Positions 35,570-45,180 of a stretch of DNA of 64,000 nucleotides are shown here, one piece after another. The notes below the pieces were generated by a model. It saw nothing but the letters and a program-made list of their open reading frames with translations. It was not told the DNA's origin and did not search any database. The DNA lies in the NCBI GenBank assembly GCA_963747345.1, contig CAVVFA010000001.1, positions 620,001 through 684,000 of the forward strand. The letters are read 5' to 3'. The position numbers and the translations under genes are program-made. Origin of the DNA: GCA-2746795 sp963747345 (GTDB taxonomy: Bacteria > Chloroflexota > Anaerolineae > Promineifilales > Promineifilaceae). The stretch's first letter is position 1. The number at the start of each line of letters is the position of its first letter.

Positions 35570-36478
35570 ATGACGATTAGCGGACCACGCTTGCGGACTT
35601 TACTTAGGCAGGCTGACCGGGCGAAGGAATCTGGTAAATTAGCTGCCGCCGAGCAATCTTATCGTGAGATTTTGGAGGAAGCACCAGAATCTACAGAGGC
35701 ATGGCTTGGTTTAGCGGATTTATTGAAGGATCCTCAAGAAAAAGAACAGGTATATGAAATGGTGCTGTCGCTGGATGCTGAGAACCGGGACGCGGAAATC
35801 GGTTTGGCGAAGCTGCGTGGTGAACCTGTACCCGAAAGAGTTGCAGTATCCGAGCCAGTCGTTGTGGTGGCGACTCCGCCTTCGCAAAAATTGGCAAAAC
35901 CGGTGGCGGTGAAAACGGCCGTTTCCCAACCACCTACTCCCCCCAAACCAACTATTACCGAAGACGAAGAATTTGAGCTCTTTTGCTACCGTCACCCAGA
36001 CAGATCGACAGCCTTGCGCTGCTACACTTGCAACCGGCCGATCTGCTCTGCTTGTACCAACAAAACCCCCGTGGGCTATATTTGTTCAGAGTGTAAATAC
36101 AAAGCTGAAGAGAAATTCTTCACCGCGAGCAAACTGGATTATGTGTTGGCGGCCATCGTTTCCTTTGTGTTGAGCCTGATTGCGGGCGCGATTGTGGTGC
36201 GCTTGGGCAGTGGGTTTTTCCTGATTTTGATCATTTTCTTCGTAGGTGGGGCAGTTGGCGGCTTCATCGGCAAACTCACCCACCGCGTTATTGGCGGTCG
36301 GCGAGGACGTTATATACCCCCTCTTGTCGCTGCGATGGTGATTTTAGGCGTGGTGATTCCGGCCATGCCTTATTTGTTGTTTGTTTTGACGGGTGGCATT
36401 GGGGCGCTTTTTAGCCTCCTTGTGCCAGGGATTTATGCGTTTGTCGCGTCAAGTTCTGCTTTTTATTGGATGAGGTGA
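35570..36478 (+). CDS. TPR/B-box zinc-finger membrane protein
   Basis: 302 aa, ATG at 35570. Residues 1-85 form TPR-like helices (LRQADRAKESGKLAAAEQSY). A Pro-rich linker follows, then a B-box-type zinc finger (about 142-178: CYRHPDRSTALRCYTCNRP, CSACTNKTP, CSECKY), and three or four membrane segments (about 190-300). I know this order from uncharacterised Chloroflexota and actinobacterial proteins; function is unknown. The Cys/His finger faces the cytoplasm. Probably co-transcribed with nadK. Confidence 0.75.
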   Translation: MTISGPRLRTLLRQADRAKESGKLAAAEQSYREILEEAPESTEAWLGLADLLKDPQEKEQVYEMVLSLDAENRDAEIGLAKLRGEPVPERVAVSEPVVVVATPPSQKLAKPVAVKTAVSQPPTPPKPTITEDEEFELFCYRHPDRSTALRCYTCNRPICSACTNKTPVGYICSECKYKAEEKFFTASKLDYVLAAIVSFVLSLIAGAIVVRLGSGFFLILIIFFVGGAVGGFIGKLTHRVIGGRRGRYIPPLVAAMVILGVVIPAMPYLLFVLTGGIGALFSLLVPGIYAFVASSSAFYWMR

Positions 36479-36480
36479 TT

Positions 36481-36567
36481 TCAGTGAACAGTAATCAGTG
36501 TACAGGGAACGGTTAGTTGCATGACTGCTCATTGACACACTGAAAACTGAAAACTGAAAACTGAAAA
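36481..36567. repeat. CAGTGAACAGT-type word repeat, copy 3
   Basis: Spacer before recN: CAGTGAACAGTAATCAGTG then CACTGAAAACTGAAAACTGA repeats, ending directly at the recN ATG. No usual ribosome site is visible between the repeat and ATG. Confidence 0.7.
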
Positions 36568-36569
36568 CT

Positions 36570-38312
36570 ATGCTAAACGAGTTATACATCCGCGATTTTG
36601 CCATTATTGACGAGCTGCGCTTGCAAATTGCCCCAGGATTTAATGTACTGACCGGGGAGACGGGCGCAGGTAAATCCATCATCCTGGATGCGGTGATGTT
36701 GGTATTGGGCGGCCGTGCTGATACCAATATGGTACGTGCCAACTGCGAGAAGGCGTATGTGGAAGCCGCTTTCACGTTAAATGCAGACTTGCAAGCCATT
36801 ATTCTGCCACTCCTTGAAGAGGAAGGGTTGGATGAGGATGTGGGAGGTGAACTACTGTTGGCTCGTGAACTGCGTATGAGTGGAAAGAATATTTGCCGGA
36901 TAAACGGCCGTTCCGTCAGCCTATCTCTTCTCAAACAAATTGCCGAGCCGTTGATTGATATTCATGGACAGGGTGAGCATTTATCCCTGCTGCAACCTCG
37001 TTCCCACCTCCCGTTGCTTGATTCGTATGCGGGATTGGATGGCGAGCGCAAAGCGTTTGCCCAACAAGTTCAGGTCATGCAAAAAGTGCAGCGAGAGTTG
37101 CAAACATTGCGGCAAAATGAGCGAATGCGAGAGAAGCGGCTCGACATGCTCAAATTTCAGATTGAAGAAATTGGCGCTGCCAACATCAAAGAGGGCGAAG
37201 AAGAAGAATTACGCGCTGAACGCACCCGTTTAGCAAATTCTGAGCAGCTAACGCGCTATGCCAATGAATCTGTGACGCTACTTAGCGGTGTGGATGATGA
37301 TACGCCGGCGGTTGTAGATATGTTGGGGCAAGTTGAACGGGCATTGAGCCAGTTGGCACGCTTCGATGACACCCAAGCTAAACAGTTAGAGAATGTGCAA
37401 GGATTAGCTTTCCAGGTTGGTGAATTGGCTATCGATCTGCAAAAATATCTGGAGACGTTGGAATTTAATCCGGGACGACTCGATTTTGTGGAAGAACGGG
37501 TGGAACTCATTGCCAAACTCAAGCGGAAATACAGCGCTGAGACCGAAGCCGATCTGCTAAAACTACAGGAAGAGGCTCTGGTCGAAGTTGAAAATCTAAA
37601 TAACAGTGAAGAACGTATTGCCGAGTTGACGAAAGAAGTGGAAAAACACCTGCGTGCAATCGGGAAAGTGGCGCTTGTGCTTTCAGAGAAACGGCAGGTA
37701 GCGGGCAAAAAATTGGCAACGGCCGTTGAGCAAGAATTAGTTCACTTGAGTATGAGCGGCACGCGCTTCGTTGTCGAATTCGAGACGGAACCGGACGAAA
37801 ACGGCGCCTATGTTGGCGACCAGCAGCTTGCTTTTGACCAAACTGGCTTCGACAAAGTGCAATTCCTCTTGTCCACCAATCCAGGCGAGCCACTTAAGCC
37901 GATGGCAAAGGTTGCCAGCGGTGGCGAGACGGCTCGGCTGATGTTGGCGCTCAAAACAGCCTTGGCGCAGGTGGATGAGACACCAACTCTCATCTTCGAC
38001 GAAATTGACCAGGGCATTGGCGGTCGAGTGGGGGATGTTGTGGGGCAGAAATTGTGGGGATTAACGGCCGTTGGTGAACATCAAGTTATCGTTGTTACTC
38101 ATTTGCCGCAGTTGGCGGGCTATGGCGATACCCACTTCCATGTTAGTAAACAGGTTGTGGATGGCCGTACAAAAACGGCCGTTACCAGCCTAGACCGCGA
38201 AGGACGCATCAACGAACTCGCCGCCATGCTCGGCACCAACGACCATCACGCCCGTGGTGGGGCGCAGTCGATTTTGCACCAAGCCTATGTTGTCAAAAAG
38301 GGTGAACAGTAA
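36570..38312 (+). CDS. recN: DNA repair protein RecN
   Basis: 580 aa. SMC-like ATPase: MLNELYIRDFAIIDELRLQI, Walker A LTGETGAGKSIIL near the N-terminus, a long coiled coil (about 160-380), and the C-terminal signature/Walker B block KVASGGETARLMLALK and PTLIFDEIDQGIGGR. Acts in double-strand break repair. It begins immediately after a repeat with no clear Shine-Dalgarno. Four palindrome copies lie inside (about 36902, 37717, 38062, 38174), two of them close to the end. Confidence 0.96.
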   Translation: MLNELYIRDFAIIDELRLQIAPGFNVLTGETGAGKSIILDAVMLVLGGRADTNMVRANCEKAYVEAAFTLNADLQAIILPLLEEEGLDEDVGGELLLARELRMSGKNICRINGRSVSLSLLKQIAEPLIDIHGQGEHLSLLQPRSHLPLLDSYAGLDGERKAFAQQVQVMQKVQRELQTLRQNERMREKRLDMLKFQIEEIGAANIKEGEEEELRAERTRLANSEQLTRYANESVTLLSGVDDDTPAVVDMLGQVERALSQLARFDDTQAKQLENVQGLAFQVGELAIDLQKYLETLEFNPGRLDFVEERVELIAKLKRKYSAETEADLLKLQEEALVEVENLNNSEERIAELTKEVEKHLRAIGKVALVLSEKRQVAGKKLATAVEQELVHLSMSGTRFVVEFETEPDENGAYVGDQQLAFDQTGFDKVQFLLSTNPGEPLKPMAKVASGGETARLMLALKTALAQVDETPTLIFDEIDQGIGGRVGDVVGQKLWGLTAVGEHQVIVVTHLPQLAGYGDTHFHVSKQVVDGRTKTAVTSLDREGRINELAAMLGTNDHHARGGAQSILHQAYVVKKGEQ

Positions 38313-38372
38313 GCCGTAATCAGTGTTCAGTTAGCATGAGACCAATCACTGTTCACTGTAAACTGTTCACTC
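38308..38372. repeat. CAGTGAACAGT-type word repeat, copy 4
   Basis: Between convergent recN and the S41 protease: GTGAACAGTAAGCC, ATCAGTGTTCAGTTAG, then ATCACTGTTCACTGTAAACT. Overlaps the recN stop. The opposed words could form a hairpin and may stand in for a terminator. Confidence 0.7.
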
Positions 38373-38378
38373 CAGTCC

Positions 38379-39614
38379 CTACCCTTCCAATTCATCCTCA
38401 ACCGGTGGTACACTAATAATTGTTTCGCCCAACAAAAAATCAATCGCTGCCTGTAGCTGCGTATCCTCAAATTCCACATCCGCATCCGCATCAAATTCTG
38501 GTAATGGGATGAAATAATCAGGGTCTAGTCCTTCTTTATGAACCCACGTTTCATTTGGCGTCAGCCAACGCGCAATCGTAAGACGCAGGCCACCGCCGTT
38601 GCTCAAGCTTTGCCAGGTTTGCACAGTTCCTTTTCCAAAAGTCGTTTGTCCAATAAGTGTGCCCCGATCATCATCCCGAATTGCTCCGGCTAACACTTCT
38701 GAGGCGCTGGCGCTGCCCTCGTCAATCAACACCACCAACGGAATGTCTTCTGCTATACCTTTGTTTGTGGCTTCGTGAAGGCGCTGGCTGTCATTGCCAA
38801 ACTCTTCAATAAGAATAATGCCTTGCGGCAAAAATTCGTCTGCAATATCAACGGCCGTGGTTAAACTGCCCCCCGGATTGCGCCGTAAATCCAGAATGAG
38901 CCCATCGGGGTTGGACGCCATTAATTCTGTTAGCGCGTCAGACAGTTCTTCGCCTGATTTGTCGCCAAAACGGTTTAGGCGTAAGTAGGCAATGTTGTCG
39001 TCCAGAATTTCGCTGCGCACGCTTTTGAGTTCAACGACATCACGCACGATTTCCAGTTCAAATTGTTCATCACCACGGCTTATAAGAAGGAGAACGGCCG
39101 TTCCCGCAGGCCCCCTCACCAAAGCCGCTGCATCACTCACATCCATACCAAATAAATCAACGCCGTCCGCTTTCAATAAACGGTCGCCTGGTCGTAAATC
39201 AGCCGCTGCGGCCGGAGAACCATCAATCGGCGACACAACCGTGATAAATCCATCACGGCCTTCAACCTCTGCCCCAATCCCCTGAAATTCCCCCGACATC
39301 GATTGCCGAGCCGCTTCCTCATCTCGTGGTGAAAGATACCGCGTATGATCATCACCCAACACAGCCAACATGCCATCAATGGCTCCTTCCGTGAGTAATT
39401 CATCATCTACCGGTAAATCATAATACCGGGCATGAACCATATCCCACGCCTCCCAGAAAGGTTCAAATGTTTTCTTAGCTTCATCTGGTGTCGTCGTAGC
39501 TGCGCCAAATAGAGGATAAGGTGCCCACGGTGATTGCCCCAAGAAATATCCCATACTAAACGCAAGAAAAATAATAATGATAACTGTCGAAATAGTAAAA
39601 GCCCGTTCTTTCAT
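38379..39614 (-). CDS. S41-family C-terminal processing protease (CtpA-like)
   Basis: 411 aa from the ATG at 39614, with TGGAG 7 nt upstream; the frame opens 4 codons earlier. A single N-terminal membrane anchor (FTISTVIIIIFLAFSMGYFLG), a PDZ domain (about 105-185: GEFQGIGAEVE...LRPGDRLLKADGV), then the protease core with the Ser-Lys dyad in DEGSASASEVLAGAIRD and TTFGKGTVQ. Periplasm- or exterior-facing processing enzyme. Convergent to recN, divergent from the sugar transferase. Confidence 0.95.
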   Translation of the reverse strand: MKERAFTISTVIIIIFLAFSMGYFLGQSPWAPYPLFGAATTTPDEAKKTFEPFWEAWDMVHARYYDLPVDDELLTEGAIDGMLAVLGDDHTRYLSPRDEEAARQSMSGEFQGIGAEVEGRDGFITVVSPIDGSPAAAADLRPGDRLLKADGVDLFGMDVSDAAALVRGPAGTAVLLLISRGDEQFELEIVRDVVELKSVRSEILDDNIAYLRLNRFGDKSGEELSDALTELMASNPDGLILDLRRNPGGSLTTAVDIADEFLPQGIILIEEFGNDSQRLHEATNKGIAEDIPLVVLIDEGSASASEVLAGAIRDDDRGTLIGQTTFGKGTVQTWQSLSNGGGLRLTIARWLTPNETWVHKEGLDPDYFIPLPEFDADADVEFEDTQLQAAIDFLLGETIISVPPVEDELEG

Positions 39615-39738
39615 CGTGATCTCCAATATAAAAATATAACAATCAAGGCGTTTTGTAACCTTGCTGATTTTAACTGTGCAATGTAAATACTATATTGGCG
39701 TAGGCTAAGAGGAGTGTAAGCGATAAGCTACCGTTTAT

Positions 39739-39766
39739 TTGAAGGGAAATCCCCCTCTGCTACAAT
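39739..39766 (+). promoter_or_regulatory. Candidate promoter of the sugar transferase gene
   Basis: TTGAAG (39739-39744), 16-bp spacer, TACAAT (39761-39766), about 30 nt before the ATG at 39796. Confidence 0.5.
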
Positions 39767-39795
39767 ATGCTTACGTTGGAAAGGCACAAACTACA

Positions 39796-41289
39796 ATGAA
39801 TAATCAAAAAATACGTACCATTTATTCCATTTCTCTGGTACTGCTTGATGCATTTATGATAGGCGTTGGTTTTATTCTGGCATATCAGATGCGACGCTTC
39901 ATTCCTTGGCCAGAACCGGTATCCAATCCAGTTCCACTTTTAAACTATTTTGGATTGATGCTGGTACAAGTTGTTAGCATCATCCTTGTCCTCTTTTTAT
40001 ATCGTCAATATTATATTCCGCGAGCCACTTCCCGCGTCGATCAATTCTATTACATTTTTGCTGCTGTATCTATCGGTACCTTAATGTCCGTTGCCGTATC
40101 TACACTCATTTTTAAGGGCAATGATGTTATCAGTGATTTTCCGCGCACGTTAATTATATATGCATGGGTACTCACGATAATGCTGTTGATGGTAGGGCGC
40201 GTTCTGCATCAAGCTGCGCGCGCATTTTTACGACGACGTTATGGCATAGGTTTAGATCGTTTATTAGTCGTTGGCACAGGCGATATGGCTCAAATTATCG
40301 TTCAGCGCATTTTGTGGCGACCTGATTTGGGATATGACTTACTTGGTATCGTCAATGGGGATGATATGAGCGATGTTTTGGGCATTCCCGTGCTGGGTAC
40401 ACCGGAAGATTTGCCAGATATCATTGAATCCTATCATATTGATGAAGTGATTATCGCCATGCCAGAAAAAGGTCACCGTGAGACTGTGCGAGTCATCTCT
40501 TATTGTGAACGCGGCCGTGTTTCCATCAAAACCTTCCCTGATATTTTCCAATTTGTAACAACAGAAGCCAGCATTGATGATTTGGGTGGGTTACCACTCC
40601 TAACTGTGCGCGACTTTGCCTTGCGTGGTTATCGCCTTATTTTCAAACGCTGGATAGATTTTGTTGCTTCCACTATCGGTTTGATTATCCTCTCTCCGTT
40701 GATGCTTCTTGTGTCCATTTTGATTAAGCTGGAATCCCCTGGCCCTGTGTTTTTTGTGCAAGAACGGATGGGTTTAGATGGCAAACCCTTTATGATGCTG
40801 AAATTCCGCTCCATGCGCACAGATGCAGAGAGTCATGGTCCCGGTTGGACGATGGAAGATGATCCGCGCCAGACAAAAATCGGCCGTTTACTGCGCCAAA
40901 TTGAGGTGGATGAATTGCCTAATCTCATCAATGTGTTTATGGGCGAAATGAGCCTAGTTGGTCCGCGACCTGAGCAGGCTCATTATGTGGCGCAGTTCCG
41001 CAAAATTGTCCCCCGATACATGGATCGTCATCGTGAAAAAGGTGGTATGACGGGATGGGCACAAGTTAATGGATTACGTGGTGACACATCCATTATGGAA
41101 CGTACTAAATTTGATTTGTGGTATTCGGAGAACTGGTCGGTTCTGCTTGACATAAAGATTATTGTGCGTACAGTTTGGCAAATTATAGATCGACGGAATG
41201 GTGAGCGACTCGCTTCAGAAGTGAAACCATCTGAAGTCATTGCTACCCATGAAAGTGATCCTAAGACCATCACAAAAAACAAGCAGTGA
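39796..41289 (+). CDS. Undecaprenyl-phosphate sugar phosphotransferase (exopolysaccharide initiating)
   Basis: 497 aa from the ATG at 39796 (MNNQKIRTIYSISLVLLDAF); the frame extends to 39739 but overlaps the putative promoter. Polyprenyl glycosylphosphotransferase: four N-terminal membrane helices, a CoA-binding-like Rossmann domain (DRLLVVGTGDMAQII), and the C-terminal bacterial sugar transferase domain (KRWIDFVASTIGLIILSPLM, SPGPVFFVQERMGLDG, MLKFRSMR, DELPNLINVFMGEMSLVGPR). It transfers a sugar-1-phosphate to undecaprenyl phosphate. No other polysaccharide genes adjoin it. Confidence 0.93.
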   Translation: MNNQKIRTIYSISLVLLDAFMIGVGFILAYQMRRFIPWPEPVSNPVPLLNYFGLMLVQVVSIILVLFLYRQYYIPRATSRVDQFYYIFAAVSIGTLMSVAVSTLIFKGNDVISDFPRTLIIYAWVLTIMLLMVGRVLHQAARAFLRRRYGIGLDRLLVVGTGDMAQIIVQRILWRPDLGYDLLGIVNGDDMSDVLGIPVLGTPEDLPDIIESYHIDEVIIAMPEKGHRETVRVISYCERGRVSIKTFPDIFQFVTTEASIDDLGGLPLLTVRDFALRGYRLIFKRWIDFVASTIGLIILSPLMLLVSILIKLESPGPVFFVQERMGLDGKPFMMLKFRSMRTDAESHGPGWTMEDDPRQTKIGRLLRQIEVDELPNLINVFMGEMSLVGPRPEQAHYVAQFRKIVPRYMDRHREKGGMTGWAQVNGLRGDTSIMERTKFDLWYSENWSVLLDIKIIVRTVWQIIDRRNGERLASEVKPSEVIATHESDPKTITKNKQ

Positions 41290-41372
41290 TGTGAACTTAT
41301 TTCTCCAGTCGGAAAAAGCGAAAAATAAACAAACTACTTCGTTGTATGATTGAAATCTAACACGGTTCTTAT

Positions 41373-41401
41373 TTGACGCTGATCTATCCCCATGTTATGA
41401 T
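41373..41401 (+). promoter_or_regulatory. Heat-shock operon promoter
   Basis: TTGACG (41373-41378), 17-bp spacer, TATGAT (41396-41401), directly upstream of CIRCE. Near-consensus vegetative promoter, as expected for an HrcA-controlled operon. Confidence 0.85.
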
Positions 41402-41416
41402 ATTTGAAGTACACTA

Positions 41417-41443
41417 TTAGCACTCTAAATAGTCGAGTGCTAA
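41417..41443 (+). promoter_or_regulatory. CIRCE operator (HrcA binding site)
   Basis: TTAGCACTC-N9-GAGTGCTAA, a perfect match to the consensus inverted repeat, placed at the expected transcription start. HrcA, encoded 61 nt downstream, binds here and represses the operon until heat shock. Confidence 0.98.
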
Positions 41444-41504
41444 ACCTAAATAAATGAGTAATTGGGGCGAACTAATTAGTTCGCCTTTGTTGTGAAAAAT
41501 CCAC

Positions 41505-42569
41505 ATGTTTGAAACTTTAACTGAACGCCAAGAACGCATACTTGATCTGGTTACTCGGACGTATATTGAAACGGGTATGCCCGTTGGCTCTAATACGTTA
41601 GTGGAGCGCTTTGAAATGCGTGTCAGTTCGGCGACAGTGCGCAATGAATTGGCGGCGTTGGGCGAGTTGGGATATCTGGTGCAGTTGCATACGTCTGCCG
41701 GACGAATTCCCACTGAGATGGGCTATCGTTATTTTGTGCAGAAGCTGCTGGGTGAATTCCGTCTGCCCGTACATGAACAACAGATGATCCGGCATCAGTT
41801 TCACCAATCTCGGTTGGATTTGAATCAATGGATGCAGTTGGCGGCGGCTATTTTGTCGCATACGTCTCAAGGGGCAAGTTTTGTGACGGCGCCGCAACGA
41901 CGTGTCAATCGTTTTAAGCATTTACAACTTATTTCAACGCAAGATCGTTTGGTTTTGATGATTGTGGTTTTGGTGGGTGGTGAAGTGACGCAGCAGATGC
42001 TGACTTTGGCCGAGCCGTTACCGCAAACGCGATTGAGTTTGGTTGCAGATCGGTTGAATGAGTTGTTTGCCAATGCCGGTTTTGAGGAAATTCAAGCAAT
42101 GTCTAATCGCCTGGATACGTTGGAACATGAGGTGACGGGCTTGATTTTAGATGTGATTAAACGCACTGACAGCCCGGCAATTAGCAATTTTTACCGAGAT
42201 GGCTTGGTGAATTTATTGGAAGATGAAGGCACGCGCCAAGCGGTTCGTGTGTTGGAAGAGCGAAACTTGCTGGCTGATGTGATATCTGGTTCAGATTCGA
42301 TAAATAATTTGGGTGTACAGGTATTGATTGGCGGGGAAGGACGGTGGGAAGAATTGAAGGATTGCACGATTATTCTCTCCCGGTATGGTGTTGTGGAACA
42401 ATTTAGCGGTACGGTGGCGGTAATTGGCCCCACGCGAATGCCGTATGGACGAAATGTAGCGGCAGTACGTTATGTGGCCGATTTAATGAGCGGCCTGGTT
42501 TATGATTATTATCTGGAAGGTCTTCCTGAAGGAATTCCGGTAAACGAAGAGGTTAATATCAGTGAGTGA
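41505..42569 (+). CDS. hrcA: Heat-inducible transcription repressor HrcA
   Basis: 354 aa, ATG at 41505. N-terminal winged helix (LTERQERILDLVTRTYIETG, VSSATVRNELAALGELGYLV, HTSAGRIPTEMGYRYFV), a GAF-like middle and the conserved C-terminal dimerisation region (VLIGGE, SRYGVVEQFSGTVAVIGPTR). Represses its own operon through the CIRCE element; activity depends on chaperones. Overlaps grpE by 8 nt. Confidence 0.97.
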   Translation: MFETLTERQERILDLVTRTYIETGMPVGSNTLVERFEMRVSSATVRNELAALGELGYLVQLHTSAGRIPTEMGYRYFVQKLLGEFRLPVHEQQMIRHQFHQSRLDLNQWMQLAAAILSHTSQGASFVTAPQRRVNRFKHLQLISTQDRLVLMIVVLVGGEVTQQMLTLAEPLPQTRLSLVADRLNELFANAGFEEIQAMSNRLDTLEHEVTGLILDVIKRTDSPAISNFYRDGLVNLLEDEGTRQAVRVLEERNLLADVISGSDSINNLGVQVLIGGEGRWEELKDCTIILSRYGVVEQFSGTVAVIGPTRMPYGRNVAAVRYVADLMSGLVYDYYLEGLPEGIPVNEEVNISE

Positions 42570-43146
42570 AGAACAAGTAGAAGAGACTACCCCTCAAGAA
42601 GAGGTTGAAATTATAGAAGGTGATGTGGAGGAAACGGCCGTTTCCTCCGAAGAAGCAACGGAAAAACCATCTGAAGAACAAGAAGAACCCACCTGTGAAG
42701 ATTTGCTAGCTGCGGCTCAAGAAGAAGCCTCCAAAAATTTAGATGGTTGGATGCGGTCTCAAGCCGAATTTTCCAACGCACGTAAGCGTATGGATAAACA
42801 GCGGATCGAAATTCAAGTACGTGCTACCACAGACATAGTTACTCGTTTGTTGCCAGTGGTAGACGACTTTAATCGTGCTTTTGATAATGTGCCAGATGTT
42901 GTCAGAGAAAATAGTTGGTTTGAAGGCATCGAAATGGTTAATCGTAAGATGATTAGCATTTTAGAAAGCCTCAATGTTGAGCCGATTGAAGCAGTTGGTC
43001 AGCTATTTGACCCCAACTGCCACGAAGCCATCATGCAAGAAGACTCCGATGAATATGAAAGCGGCATCGTGATCGCAGAATTACAAACAGGATACAAAAT
43101 CGGCGACCGGATTATTCGGCCGTCTTTAGTGAAGGTTGCTGCCTAG
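42562..43146 (+). CDS. grpE: Nucleotide exchange factor GrpE
   Basis: 194 aa with a GTG start at 42562 inside the end of hrcA, AGAGG upstream, so probably translationally coupled. An acidic, Glu-rich N-terminal tail (about 1-50) is followed by the long helix (SKNLDGWMRSQAEFSNARKR) and the beta-wing head domain (IEAVGQLFDPNCHEAIMQ). Drives ADP release from DnaK. AACGGCCGTT at 42632 encodes ETAVSS in the acidic tail. Confidence 0.96.
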   Translation: MSEEQVEETTPQEEVEIIEGDVEETAVSSEEATEKPSEEQEEPTCEDLLAAAQEEASKNLDGWMRSQAEFSNARKRMDKQRIEIQVRATTDIVTRLLPVVDDFNRAFDNVPDVVRENSWFEGIEMVNRKMISILESLNVEPIEAVGQLFDPNCHEAIMQEDSDEYESGIVIAELQTGYKIGDRIIRPSLVKVAA

Positions 43147-43168
43147 CCAGTGCCTATATCGGAGGTTA

Positions 43169-43213
43169 GAGATTGGAGATTAATGCTATCTTCAATCTCT
43201 AGTCTCCAATCTC
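43169..43213. repeat. Inverted repeat between grpE and dnaK
   Basis: GAGATTGGAGA (43169-43179) and TCTCCAATCTC (43203-43213), 11 bp perfect. The loop contains the related word TTCAATCTCTAG. Another short-word intergenic element; a hairpin in the operon mRNA. Confidence 0.7.
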
Positions 43214-43253
43214 AAGAAACTGAGTTCCAGATTTTAGACGAGGAAAATAAAAT

Positions 43254-45158
43254 ATGAGCAAAATAATTGGTATTGATTTAGGCACAACCAACTCCGTCGT
43301 AGCCGTTATGGAAGGCGGCGAAGCAGTTGTTATTCCCAGCGCGGAAGGTAATCGCACGTTCCCCTCCATTGTCGCTGTTAACCCCAAGACCGGCGAACGG
43401 ATGGTAGGTCAGGTTGCTAAACGGCAGGCTGTGATTAACCCCACCAATACAATCTACTCCGTAAAACGCTTTATGGGGCGCAAATTTGACGACCCTGAAG
43501 TAGAAAAGGCAAGAAGCTATATTCCCTACGAAATCCGTAAGGCACCTAATGGCGACATTCGTGTCGTGATGAATGATCGGGACTATTCCCCGCCAGAAGT
43601 CTCCGCCATGATTTTGCAGAAAATGAAGACAGATGCCGAAGCTTACTTAGGTCAACCTGTAACCCAAGCTGTCATCACAGTGCCTGCTTATTTCAACGAT
43701 AATCAACGTCAGGCAACCAAAGATGCTGGCAAAATTGCTGGCTTGGAAGTGCTGCGTATCGTCAATGAACCAACCGCCTCCGCTTTGGCTTATGGCATTG
43801 GCAATAACAAAGACGAAATGATTGCTGTCTATGACTTGGGTGGTGGTACCTTCGACATTTCCGTTCTGGAAGTGGGTGATGGTGTGTTTGAAGTCAAGTC
43901 AACCAACGGTGATACCTTCCTTGGTGGTGATGACTTTGACCAAAAAGTTATTGACTGGGCGGCCGAACAATTCAAAATGGATCAAGGTATTGACTTGCGG
44001 AGTGATCGTCAAGCATTACAACGGCTGAAAGAAGCGGCTGAAAAAGCGAAAATTGAACTGTCTACTATGATGCAGACAGAATTGAATCTGCCCTATATTA
44101 CAGCAGACGCCACTGGCCCCAAGCATCTAACCCTGACGTTAAGCCGCTCTAAGTTTGACCAACTGACAGAAGATTTGGTTCGTCGTTCCATTGAGCCATG
44201 TCGCCAAGCCTTGAAAGATGCAGGTTTATCCACTTCTGAAATTACAGAAGTCGTTTTGGTAGGTGGCATGACCCGTGTGCCAGCCATCCAGGAAGCAGTT
44301 AAGAACTTCTTTGGTAAAGAACCCCACAAAGGCGTGAATCCTGATGAGGTTGTCGGTATTGGTGCTGCCATTCAAGCCGGTGTGTTAGGTGGCGACGTTA
44401 AAGATGTATTGCTGCTTGATGTGACACCTTTGACGCTGAGTATTGAAACATTGGGTGGTGTGGCCACTCCGCTGATCGACCGCAATACGACCATCCCCAC
44501 CCGCAAAGGCCAGGTGTTCTCCACCGCAGCTGATAGCCAGACGCAGGTAGAAATTCATGTAACGCAGGGTGAACGGCCGATGGCGGCTGATAACAAGAGC
44601 CTGGGTAAATTTATTCTCGATGGCATTCCGCCAGCACCGCGTGGTGTCCCTCAAATTGAGGTCACATTTGACATTAACGCAGACGGAATATTGCATGTCA
44701 CGGCTAAGGATAAAGCAACAGGGCGCGAACAGGCGATGCAGATTATTCCATCTAGCGGTTTGCAAGATGCAGAAATCGATAAGATGGTACGGGATGCTGA
44801 ACTACATGCAGCCGAAGATTTGAAGCGTAAGGAAGGTGTGGAAGCACGCAATATGGCTGACTCATCTGTTTATGCGGCTGAAAAGTTTGTAGCTGATAAT
44901 GGGGAAAGTATTCCTGAGGTTCAGAAAACGGCCGTTCAAGCGCAAATCGATGTGGTTAAATCAGCAATGGAAGGCGGGGATGCCGTCTCCATGAAAGACT
45001 CTGCTGCTAAACTGCAAAGCGTTCTGCAAGAAGCCGGGGCAGCCATGTATCAGCAACAAGGCCCCGAAGCCGGTGGTTTCCCTGGTGGCGAGCCTGGTGC
45101 TGCTGGTTCAAGTAGCGCTGCTGACGACGATGTAATCGAAGGCGAATTTAGCGAGTAA
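43254..45158 (+). CDS. dnaK: Chaperone DnaK (Hsp70)
   Basis: 634 aa. IIGIDLGTTNSVVAVMEGG, ATPase motifs DAGKIAGLEVLRIVNEPTAS and YDLGGGTFDISVLEVGDG, linker DVLLLDVTPLTLS, then the substrate-binding beta domain and helical lid, ending in a Gly/Pro/Ala-rich region and acidic tail DDDVIEGEFSE. Full length. ATP-driven folding of nascent and damaged proteins with DnaJ and GrpE. Confidence 0.99.
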   Translation: MSKIIGIDLGTTNSVVAVMEGGEAVVIPSAEGNRTFPSIVAVNPKTGERMVGQVAKRQAVINPTNTIYSVKRFMGRKFDDPEVEKARSYIPYEIRKAPNGDIRVVMNDRDYSPPEVSAMILQKMKTDAEAYLGQPVTQAVITVPAYFNDNQRQATKDAGKIAGLEVLRIVNEPTASALAYGIGNNKDEMIAVYDLGGGTFDISVLEVGDGVFEVKSTNGDTFLGGDDFDQKVIDWAAEQFKMDQGIDLRSDRQALQRLKEAAEKAKIELSTMMQTELNLPYITADATGPKHLTLTLSRSKFDQLTEDLVRRSIEPCRQALKDAGLSTSEITEVVLVGGMTRVPAIQEAVKNFFGKEPHKGVNPDEVVGIGAAIQAGVLGGDVKDVLLLDVTPLTLSIETLGGVATPLIDRNTTIPTRKGQVFSTAADSQTQVEIHVTQGERPMAADNKSLGKFILDGIPPAPRGVPQIEVTFDINADGILHVTAKDKATGREQAMQIIPSSGLQDAEIDKMVRDAELHAAEDLKRKEGVEARNMADSSVYAAEKFVADNGESIPEVQKTAVQAQIDVVKSAMEGGDAVSMKDSAAKLQSVLQEAGAAMYQQQGPEAGGFPGGEPGAAGSSSAADDDVIEGEFSE

Positions 45159-45180
45159 CTTAAATAAAAATTGATTAGTT

